Positions 51,701-59,719 of a DNA stretch of 64,000 bases are shown here, one piece after another. Location: positions 1,426,001 to 1,490,000 of the forward strand of contig NZ_CP080409.1 of NCBI RefSeq assembly GCF_019448235.1. The letters are read 5' to 3'. The position numbers and the translations under genes were made by a program. The notes below the pieces were generated by a model. That model did not search any database, had not been told where the DNA came from, and worked only from the letters and a program-made list of their open reading frames with translations. Source of the stretch: Nocardioides panacisoli (GTDB lineage: Bacteria; Actinomycetota; Actinomycetes; Propionibacteriales; Nocardioidaceae). Numbering within the stretch: the stretch's first letter is position 1; each line of letters starts with the position of its first letter.

Positions 51701-52484
51701 TGACGGGGATGTCCAGCGCGGCGATGCGGGTGACGTCCCAGGTCTCGTCGTCGCCGCCGGCGCTCGCTGCCGCCGGGGTCGCACCACCGGCGGCCAGCAC
51801 GGTCACCACCAGGGCATCCAGCGTGCCGAGCGCGTCGAAGAGGTCGTCGGGGGCCGAGCGCAGCGACCCGGCGAAGATCGGCACGGCGGTCGCCGTGCCG
51901 GTGGCCTCGATCGCCTCGGCGATCGCGTCGACGAAGGCGGTGTTGCCGCTGGCCTCGTGGGCGCGGTAGTAGAGCACACCGACTCGCGATAGTCCCTGAC
52001 CAAAAGCACCCGGATCGGCCATTTTCCGGTGCTTTTCGTCAGGGACTATCCGGCTCGCGCCCTCGCGAATGCCCCAGGCAGGGATGGCGACCGGTGGCTC
52101 GAAGCCCTCACCGGTCAGCAGGACGGTGTCGGAGAGGAAGGCGTGCAGCTGTTCGAGGTTGGCCGGGCCTCCCTCGGCGAGGTAGCGGTGGGCGTCCGCC
52201 GCCACGCCCACGGGCACCGTGGAGGCCTCCATCAGCTCCGCGCTGGGCGTCTGCTCGCCGCCGAGCACGACCACGGGGTTGCCGGCACGGCGTACGGCGT
52301 CCAGCTCGGCGGCGTACTCCTGCGGCGAGCCGAGGAGGCGTACGACGGCGAGGTCGGCGTCGGCGGCGAGGTCGGCCAAGCCGTCGAGGTCGCTGCGCGA
52401 GGGGTTCGCCCAGGTGAAGTCCGCACCGCTGCCGCGCGCGGAGAGGAGATCGGTGTCGGACGTGGACAGGAGTGCGATGCGCAC
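48771..52484 (-). CDS. cobN: Cobaltochelatase subunit CobN
   Basis: The 1237-residue large subunit binds hydrogenobyrinate diamide and Co(II). Family segments include [79 protein letters not shown] and the C-terminal [20 protein letters not shown]. It works with the ChlID ATPase. A GTG at 52484 with AGGAGG upstream follows a cobalamin riboswitch. Residues about 145-166 come from a long in-frame hairpin (51988-52050). A Pro/Glu-rich segment near 402-412 ([11 protein letters not shown]) comes from gtcgag-type repeats. Confidence 0.95.
   Translation of the reverse strand: [1237 protein letters not shown]
51250..51280 (-). repeat. gtcgagccc-type repeat within cobN
   Basis: The plus strand reads cgacgggctcgatgggctcg and continues acgggctcgg, three near copies of a 9-base unit. 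It encodes [10 protein letters not shown] in a loop of CobN and resembles the core of the interspersed repeats elsewhere in the window. Confidence 0.55.
51988..52050. repeat. Long in-frame hairpin within cobN
   Basis: GATAGTCCCTGAC (51988-52000) pairs perfectly with GTCAGGGACTATC (52038-52050). After one mismatch the stem continues with AAAAGCA/TGCTTTT and a GC-rich end around a loop of about 12-16 bases. The minus strand stays open through it and encodes [20 protein letters not shown] just before the conserved VLYYRAH block. Confidence 0.88.
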
Positions 52485-52529
52485 GGGTACCTCCTGGGGG
52501 TTCTCGCCCCGTCTTCGGATGGGTCGTCC

Positions 52530-52640
52530 CGCGGCCAGTGTCTGGCTGTCCCCCGGGCATCGCCCGGCGGAGTCACAGTGGCGGAACCGCCCCGGAGTCT
52601 CACCGGGTTCCTGCGCCGTGGGACCTGCTCGCACCGCAGC
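52530..52640 (-). promoter_or_regulatory. Cobalamin riboswitch 3 (cobN operon)
   Basis: Reading the minus strand, the element has caggaacccggtgagactcc, then ggggcggttccgccactgtg and the distal gacagccagacactggcc. These match the conserved AdoCbl riboswitch core including the GCCACTGTG B12 box. It lies about 46 bases upstream of the cobN start and overlaps the promoter region of the divergent gene at 52654. Confidence 0.92.
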
Positions 52641-52653
52641 CTACGGTGGTCCG

Positions 52654-53159
52654 GTGAACGACGAGCAGCAGCCCGCCCTCCCGATCCGCGTCCACGGCCA
52701 TCCCAACCACGAGACGGTGCTGTTGTGGCACCCGGCGGTGCCCGAGGGCGACACCCGCATCACCGACCTCGCCGCGCGCATCGCCAACCGCGGCAAGCGG
52801 GTGGTGGAGCCGACCTGGCACGACGGTCGCGACCTGCTGCGCTCACTTCGCTACGCCCGCGAGACCGCGGTGCACCCGCCCGACGACCTCACGCTCGTGG
52901 GGTACGACGAGGCCGCGGTCGCCGCGCTGGCGATGGCGGTCCACCAACGGCGACTGGGGGTGGGCCTGACCGAGGTGGCCTGCATCGGCGGCCGCGAGGC
53001 CGACGACCCGATCAGCGGCCAGCCGCTGCCGGAGTCGCCGCCCCCGCCGCGGGTGGCGACGACGCTGACCTTCGTGGCCGGCTCCGCGGCCGCATGGACG
53101 CGGCGTACCGCCGAGGCGTGGAAGTCGGCCGGCTGGCCGGTGGAGCTCGCCGAGACCGA

Positions 53160-53172
<13 letters not shown>
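52654..53172 (+). CDS. Hypothetical alpha/beta-hydrolase-like protein
   Basis: The 172-residue protein starts at a GTG divergent from cobN. It has an alternating strand-helix pattern (ETVLLWHPAVPEGDTRITDL, RVVEPTWHDG, LTLVGYDEAAVAALAMAV). The last segment resembles a hydrolase nucleophile elbow but has Asp/Glu where Ser would be. No catalytic triad can be completed and no named family is recognised. Its end overlaps the converging acyl-CoA synthetase gene by 13 bases. A link to cobalamin is not supported. Confidence 0.6.
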
Positions 53173-54704
<1,532 letters not shown>

Positions 54705-54891
54705 GGGTCCTCCTGTCGACGACGTGACGTGCGCCACCCTAGGACGGCGCCCCTGACCCGCGGCAGGCGGCCGGGGATCGCCGTCGGCGGACGGTGTTTC
54801 CCTCGCGACGAGCGGGGCCACCCCACCGTGGATGAGAACCTCCTCATCCGGCTCTCATCCCGGCGCCATCCCGGCCACGCACGGTGAGCCC

Positions 54892-55266
54892 GTGCCGACG
54901 TTCGCCCGGGTCCTGCTGCCCCTCGCCCTGGTGCTGCCGATCGCGGCGTTCGTGGTCGGCTCCCTGGTCGCGACCGCGGCCGACGAACCACCGGCGCGAC
55001 CGCCCCTGCAGCTGACCGAGGTGCCCACCACGGTCCCGCCCGAGCAGCCACCGCGCTCCCCCGACCCGACGCCGGTGGCGCCGCGGCCGGGCAGTGCCGA
55101 GGAGACCGGGCCCGATCGCCCGGTACCGGCCGGACCACGCGACCGGGATGATGACCGGGACGACGCCGAGGACCGGGACGACGCGGACGACGACGATGAT
55201 GACGACGACCGGGACGACGACGGGGACGAGGATGACGAGGACGACGAGCGGGAGGACGACGACTGA
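54892..55266 (+). CDS. Exported Asp-rich acidic protein
   Basis: The 124-residue protein starts at a GTG and has one N-terminal signal or anchor helix (VLLPLALVLPIAAFVVGSLV), a Pro-rich spacer, and a C-terminal third made almost entirely of Asp, Glu and Arg. Acidic tails of this kind can bind Ca(II) or other cations outside the cell. It overlaps the histidine kinase gene by 35 bases, so the two are made together. It may act as an extracytoplasmic partner or cation buffer for the kinase. No family name is recognised. Confidence 0.7.
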   Translation: MPTFARVLLPLALVLPIAAFVVGSLVATAADEPPARPPLQLTEVPTTVPPEQPPRSPDPTPVAPRPGSAEETGPDRPVPAGPRDRDDDRDDAEDRDDADDDDDDDDRDDDGDEDDEDDEREDDD

Positions 55267-56704
55267 TGCGCGTGCCGCGCAGCCGCTGCTGACCGTCCGC
55301 GCCCGCATCGCCGCCACCGTCGCCGTGCTGGTGGCGGTGGCGCTCGGCGGCGCGGGCCTGATCGTGCACTTGCTGGAGTCCCAACGGGTCGAGGCCTCGG
55401 TGCAGCGGGAGGTCGAGCAGGAGCTCGACGAGTTCCAGCGGCTGCAGGCCGAGGGCATCGATCCCGAGACCGGCGAGCCGTTCGTGGTCGACACGCTGCT
55501 GGAGCGTTTCCTGCAGCGCAACGTGCCCGACGACGACGAGCTGCTGGTCGGCTGGGTCGACGACGCTCCCCTGTACTGGTTCCCCGCCGACGGTCGCGCG
55601 CTGATCACCACCCCGGAGTTCCTCGACGCCGCGGCACCCCTGGTGCGCGACGGCGGCAGCACCCGGCTCGACACCCCCGATGGGGAGGTGCGCATCACCG
55701 CTCAGCCCGTGCGGCAGGGCGAGCGCAGCGGCGCGCTGCTCGTCGTCGCCTACCTCGAGGAGGACCGCGCCGAGCTCGCCGACACCATGCGGACCTACGC
55801 GATCGTCGCCGCGCTCGCGCTGCTCGTGGTCACCGGCGCGGCGGCCTGGCAGTCCGGGCGGCTGCTGCAGCCGCTGCGCGCACTGCGGGCCACCGCCGAC
55901 GAGATCAGCGGCAGTGACCTGACCCGACGGATCCCCGAGACCGGCAACGACGACATCACCGCACTGACCCGCACCGTCAACACAATGCTGGACCGCCTCG
56001 AGAGCGCCTTCGCCGACCAGCGCCGCTTCCTCGACGACGCCGGCCACGAACTGCGTACGCCTCTCACCGTGCTGCGCGGGCACCTGGAGCTGCTCGACAC
56101 CGGCACCCCGGCCGAGGTCGCCGAGACGCGGGACCTGTTGCTGGACGAGGTCGACCGGATGTCGCGCCTGGTCGCCGACCTGATCCTGCTGGCCAAGAGC
56201 AGCCGCCCCGACTTCCTCGACCTCGCCGAGGTCCGACCCGACGAGCTGGTGACCACCGTGCTGGCCAAGGCCCGGGCACTCGGGGACCGCGCCTGGACCC
56301 TGGACGTGCCCGGGCCGGCGGATCCCCTCGTGCTGGACGAGCAGCGCCTCACCCAGGCCCTGCTGGCGCTCGCCGACAACGCCGTCAAGCACACCCGCGC
56401 CGGCGACGAGATCGGGTTCGGCGCCGACCTCGACGCCGGCGGCGTCCGGTTCTGGGTCCGCGACACCGGCCCAGGCATCGCACCCGCCGACCGCGAGCGG
56501 ATCTTCGAGCGCTTCGGCCGCGCCCACGTCCCCGACGGCGACGAGGGGTTCGGCCTGGGGCTCTCGATCGTGGCGGCCATCGCGGCCTCCCACGGCGGGT
56601 CGGCCGCCGTCGTACCCGACGACGTCGGAGCGCGCTTCGTCATCACCGTGCCCGTCCTGCGGCGCGCCCCACGACACGAGGAGGACCCGTGGCCCGCATC
56701 CTGA
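55232..56704 (+). CDS. Sensor histidine kinase (HisKA type)
   Basis: The protein has about 490 residues. Two membrane helices (IAATVAVLVAVALGGAGLIV and YAIVAALALLVVTGAAAW) enclose an outer sensor domain of roughly 135 residues. A HAMP domain (SGRLLQPLRALRATADEI) follows. The phosphorylated His is H272 in FLDDAGHELRTPL. The ATPase domain has ALADNAVKHT, DTGPGIAPADRERIFERFGR and GFGLGLSIVAAIA. The ATG at 55232 lies inside the preceding acidic-protein gene; no better start exists before the first helix. The stop overlaps the response regulator by 16 bases. Confidence 0.9.
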   Translation: MTRTTSGRTTTDARAAQPLLTVRARIAATVAVLVAVALGGAGLIVHLLESQRVEASVQREVEQELDEFQRLQAEGIDPETGEPFVVDTLLERFLQRNVPDDDELLVGWVDDAPLYWFPADGRALITTPEFLDAAAPLVRDGGSTRLDTPDGEVRITAQPVRQGERSGALLVVAYLEEDRAELADTMRTYAIVAALALLVVTGAAAWQSGRLLQPLRALRATADEISGSDLTRRIPETGNDDITALTRTVNTMLDRLESAFADQRRFLDDAGHELRTPLTVLRGHLELLDTGTPAEVAETRDLLLDEVDRMSRLVADLILLAKSSRPDFLDLAEVRPDELVTTVLAKARALGDRAWTLDVPGPADPLVLDEQRLTQALLALADNAVKHTRAGDEIGFGADLDAGGVRFWVRDTGPGIAPADRERIFERFGRAHVPDGDEGFGLGLSIVAAIAASHGGSAAVVPDDVGARFVITVPVLRRAPRHEEDPWPAS

Positions 56705-57357
56705 TCGTCGAGGACGAGGAGCGGATCGCCTCCTTCGTCGCCAAGGGGCTCACTGCCGAGGGGCACCGTGCGACGGTGGCGACCGACGGCCGGACCGGAC
56801 TCGACGAGGCCCTCGCCGACGGGGTCGACCTCGTCGTGCTCGACATCGGCCTGCCCGACCTGGACGGGTTCACGCTGCTGGCGCAGCTGCGCGCGCAGGG
56901 GTCTCGGGTGCCGGTCATCGTGCTCACGGCGCGGGACTCGGTGACCGACACCGTCAGCGCTCTGGAGGGCGGCGCGGACGACTACATGGCCAAGCCGTTC
57001 CGGTACGCCGAGCTCAGCGCCCGCATCAAGCTGCGGCTCCGGCAGGCCGCCGACCGGGAGGCGGAGGTGTCCGGGTCGCTGACCGCCGGCGGCGTCGTCC
57101 TGGACCAGCGCACGCGTCGTGCGACCGTGGCCGGCCGGCAGGTCGACCTGTCGGCCCGGGAGTACGCACTGGCCGAGACCTTCCTGGTCAACGCCGGCCA
57201 GGTGCTTTCCCGCGAGCAGCTGCTGGACCAGGTGTGGGGCCTGGACTTCGACCCGGGCTCCAACGTCGTCGACGTCTACGTCGGCTACCTGCGCCGCAAG
57301 TTCGGCGCGGAGGCCATCAGCACGGTGCGTGGGATGGGCTACCGGTTCAACCGCTGA
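56689..57357 (+). CDS. OmpR/PhoB-family response regulator
   Basis: The 222-residue protein has a receiver domain with the acidic pocket ILIVEDEERI, phosphoacceptor D52 in VVLDIGLPDLDG, and K102 in MAKPFRYAEL. A winged-helix DNA-binding domain follows (LSAREYALAETFLVNAGQV, SNVVDVYVGYLRRKFG, VRGMGYRFN). It is the partner of the overlapping histidine kinase. The GTG start is fixed by the kinase overlap. Likely targets include its own operon and perhaps the convergent kinase/repeat-protein pair. Confidence 0.93.
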   Translation: MARILIVEDEERIASFVAKGLTAEGHRATVATDGRTGLDEALADGVDLVVLDIGLPDLDGFTLLAQLRAQGSRVPVIVLTARDSVTDTVSALEGGADDYMAKPFRYAELSARIKLRLRQAADREAEVSGSLTAGGVVLDQRTRRATVAGRQVDLSAREYALAETFLVNAGQVLSREQLLDQVWGLDFDPGSNVVDVYVGYLRRKFGAEAISTVRGMGYRFNR

Positions 57358-57370
57358 TGCCGCAGGCGCC

Positions 57371-58270
57371 TCATCGCACCTTGAAGCTCAGCGCCCGTGG
57401 GGCCGGGAGAGCGTCCAGCGCGGGCGTGAGCGCGTCGACGACCTCACGTGGCAGCGGCCGGTGGACCGGGTCGGGCTCGAGCATCGCCAGCACCAGCGAC
57501 CCGACCCCGGACGGCAGGTCCGTGGGCAGCGGACCGGGGGCGTAGCGCACCTGGGGGTGACGCTCCTCGGGCGTGGCGGCGTCCGGGTCACCTGACGCGA
57601 AGGGACGCTCGCCGGCGATGGCGTGGAACAGCGTCGCACCCAGCCCCCACACGTCGCTGGCGTACGCCGGGACGCCGTACCGACCGCCCGGGTCGGCCTG
57701 CTCGGGGGCCAGGTAGGCGTCGGTGCCGATCAGGCCCTCGATCTCGGCCGCACGGTGGGCGGGGCGCGCCACGGAGAGGTCGATGAGTCGCGCCGGCGAG
57801 CCCATGATGATGTTGCTGGGCTTGATGTCGAGGTGGCACACGTCGCGGTGGCCGAAGAAGTGCAGTGCTGCGGCGACCTCGATCGCCAGCGGCAGGTACT
57901 GCTGCTCCGAGAGCCTGCCGTAGCGGCGGATCAGCCGCGACAGCCGCGGTCCCTCCACGAACTCCAGCACCAGGTGCGGCCGGGGGCCGTCGACGTCGTG
58001 GCGCAGCCCGCGCACCACCACGGGGTGGTTCGCGACCTCGAGCGCAGCGGCCTCGCGCTCGAGTCCGGCCAGCGTCTGGTGGTCGTCCACCTCACTGGGA
58101 CGGACGACCTTGGCGACCACCGGGCCACAGGTCACCTCGTCGAAGGCCAGGAATGCCTCGTACGCCGACCCTCCCCCGAGCAGCCGCATCGCGGTCAGCT
58201 CGGGGGTGATGGCGTCACCGCGGCGCAGGTGCCAGCTCTCGTCCACCGCGCCGCTGGGCAGCGTCGCCAT
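57371..58270 (-). CDS. Soluble serine/threonine protein kinase with variant DFG
   Basis: The 299-residue protein kinase has no membrane segment or sensor domain. The Gly loop is at 31-36 (LGGGSAYEAF), the ATP Lys is K54 (VVAKVV), the paired Glu is about E71, and the catalytic loop is HLDIKPSNIIM with D148. The metal motif is DLS (164-166) instead of DFG, although the Asp is kept. GTDAYLAPEQA closes the activation segment and SDVWGLGATLFHAIAGERPF follows. It is predicted to be active. It overlaps by one base the gene for an exported repeat protein and converges on the two-component system. Confidence 0.9.
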   Translation of the reverse strand: MATLPSGAVDESWHLRRGDAITPELTAMRLLGGGSAYEAFLAFDEVTCGPVVAKVVRPSEVDDHQTLAGLEREAAALEVANHPVVVRGLRHDVDGPRPHLVLEFVEGPRLSRLIRRYGRLSEQQYLPLAIEVAAALHFFGHRDVCHLDIKPSNIIMGSPARLIDLSVARPAHRAAEIEGLIGTDAYLAPEQADPGGRYGVPAYASDVWGLGATLFHAIAGERPFASGDPDAATPEERHPQVRYAPGPLPTDLPSGVGSLVLAMLEPDPVHRPLPREVVDALTPALDALPAPRALSFKVR

Positions 58271-58845
58271 CAGCGGGTGTTGTTCCGCGACTTGTCGTTG
58301 GTGTGGTGGCGCGACCAGTCGCGCTTCAGCCCACCCTTGCCGTCGCGGGTCCAGTCCTTGCCGCCCGCCTTGCGGCCGCTGCGGCTCTCGTCGATCCCGC
58401 TGCGCTGGTTGGTCCGGGACTTGTCGCCGCGGGTGTTCCACGACATCGCGGTGTTGTTGCGCGACTTGTCGTTGGTGTGGTGGCGCGACCAGTCGCGCTT
58501 GAGCCCACCCTTGCCGTCGCGGGTCCAGTCCGCGCCGGCGGCGTGGCGGCCGCTGCGGCTGTCGTCGCGGCCGCTGGCGCGCCCGGTGCGGGAGTCGTCG
58601 CCGCGACTGTTGCGCGACGCCTTGCTGCGCGAGGTGTCGCGCGAGCGGGTTTCGGCCACGAGTGCGAGGTCGTCGTCCTCGGCCTCGTCCTCCTCGGTGA
58701 CGACGGTGAGCTGCGCGCCGTCCTCGTCGCGCTTGAGCAGCTCGGCGCCGGCAGTGGACGTGCTCGGCACCTGCAGCGCCAGCAGCCCGGCGCCGACCAG
58801 GCCGGCGAGACCGACGGTGGTCGTACGGAACAGGTCGATCCTCAT
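58270..58845 (-). CDS. Exported basic tandem-repeat protein
   Basis: The 191-residue protein has a signal peptide (TTTVGLAGLVGAGLLALQVP, likely cleavage near TAGA), a short acidic segment (EEDEAEDDD, 51-59), and then a Ser/Arg/Asp-rich basic region. Two 36-residue repeats at about 97-132 and 155-190 each contain DWTRDGKGGLKRDWSRHHTN followed by DKSRNNT. It has no Cys and looks intrinsically disordered. It is the first gene of a two-gene unit with the kinase. It may bind cell-wall polymers or nucleic acid, but the role is unknown. AGGAGG precedes the ATG. Confidence 0.75.
   Translation of the reverse strand: MRIDLFRTTTVGLAGLVGAGLLALQVPSTSTAGAELLKRDEDGAQLTVVTEEDEAEDDDLALVAETRSRDTSRSKASRNSRGDDSRTGRASGRDDSRSGRHAAGADWTRDGKGGLKRDWSRHHTNDKSRNNTAMSWNTRGDKSRTNQRSGIDESRSGRKAGGKDWTRDGKGGLKRDWSRHHTNDKSRNNTR
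58273..58566 (-). repeat. Direct repeat of about 110 bases in the exported protein gene
   Basis: Copies at about 58273-58395 and 58448-58566 are nearly identical over the core cgacttgtcgttggtgtggt and onward. The few differences are mostly silent, and the frame is kept. Confidence 0.85.
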
Positions 58846-58935
58846 GGGTCCTCCTCGTGTCGGTTGCGAACGAGGGGAACGCTGCCGCCGCGCGGTGATG
58901 GGCGGGTGAGGCGGCGATGAGGGAGTTCTCATCGG

Positions 58936-59008
58936 TGGGCGCAAAGGGACTTGAACCCCTGACATCTTCCTTGTAAGGGAAGCGCTCTACCAACTGAGCT
59001 ATACGCCC
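58936..59008 (-). tRNA. tRNA-Val (TAC)
   Basis: The minus strand folds as a full cloverleaf: acceptor stem GGGCGTA with TGCGCCC, D-arm TAGCTCAGTTGGTAGAGC, anticodon stem CTTCC/GGAAG with loop CTTACAA (anticodon TAC, Val), and T-arm AGGGGTTCAAGTCCCT. CCA is not encoded. Confidence 0.95.
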
Positions 59009-59094
59009 CGGATCGCGCGAAAGGCTACCGGGCGGGAGGGGCCGGACCGAAACCGGTACCAAGACCCCGGGCACGCACACCGGGCCAAAACAGA

Positions 59095-59132
59095 GTTGAA
59101 CCGCTGGCGTCTCGGGTCACCAGCGGTTCAAC
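59095..59132. terminator. Perfect 13-base-pair hairpin
   Basis: The arms gttgaaccgctgg (59095-59107) and ccagcggttcaac (59120-59132) flank a 12-base loop. It lies between the tRNA and the peroxiredoxin stop. Since transcription here runs leftward, it may terminate the peroxiredoxin transcript before the tRNA gene. No clear T tract follows. Confidence 0.65.
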
Positions 59133-59221
59133 AACACGTACTCTACAACCTCGCGGACGGGTTGCCAAACTTTTGACCAGATTTTCTGGCGGAGTTTTTC
59201 TGCCGGCCCCGCCGGGACACC

Positions 59222-59695
59222 TCAGGCCTCGGCCGCCGCCCGGAGCTGGACGAGGTGCTCGTCGAGGTCCCGCCCCACCGAGACGGCGTTGTGGACCGCC
59301 CAGGTGAGCCGCCCCTCGCGGTCCACGACGTAGGAGGACCGGCACGGGCAGCCGGACTGCTCGTCGAACACCTCATAGGCGCGGGCGACCTCGCCGTGGG
59401 GCCAGAAGTCGCTGAGCAGCGGGAAGTTCAGGCCGTCGGAGTCGGCGTACGCGCGCAGCGAGAACATCGGGTCGCACGAGAGAGCCAGCACCTCGGTGTC
59501 GAAGGTGACGAACTCCGCCAGCCGCTCCCGGACCTGGTGCAGCTCGCCGGTGCACACCCCCGAGAACGCGAACGGATAGAACAACAACAGCACCGACTTG
59601 CGGCCGCGGAAGGAGGACAGCGCCACGTCGGCGCCGAACTGGTCCCGCAGGGTGAAGTCCGGCGCCGACTCCCCGACCACCAGTCCGACGCTCAT
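59222..59695 (-). CDS. Peroxiredoxin (AhpE-like)
   Basis: The 157-residue thioredoxin-fold peroxidase has the peroxidatic Cys C48 in FYPFAFSGVCTGEL and the conserved Arg region later. The pattern SAPDFTLRDQFGADVALSSF resembles mycobacterial AhpE, a one-Cys peroxiredoxin. Two further Cys (SGCPCRSSYVVD) could serve as resolving residues, which is unusual for AhpE. It would reduce hydroperoxides in the cytoplasm. Confidence 0.9.
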   Translation of the reverse strand: MSVGLVVGESAPDFTLRDQFGADVALSSFRGRKSVLLLFYPFAFSGVCTGELHQVRERLAEFVTFDTEVLALSCDPMFSLRAYADSDGLNFPLLSDFWPHGEVARAYEVFDEQSGCPCRSSYVVDREGRLTWAVHNAVSVGRDLDEHLVQLRAAAEA

Positions 59696-59719
59696 CAGGT
59701 CGAACCCTAGGGCATGCCC

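Noticed and set aside
55140..55266. Simple gac-rich repeat as a noncoding structural element
   Set aside because: It is explained as codons for the Asp-rich tail of a small exported protein with a signal helix.
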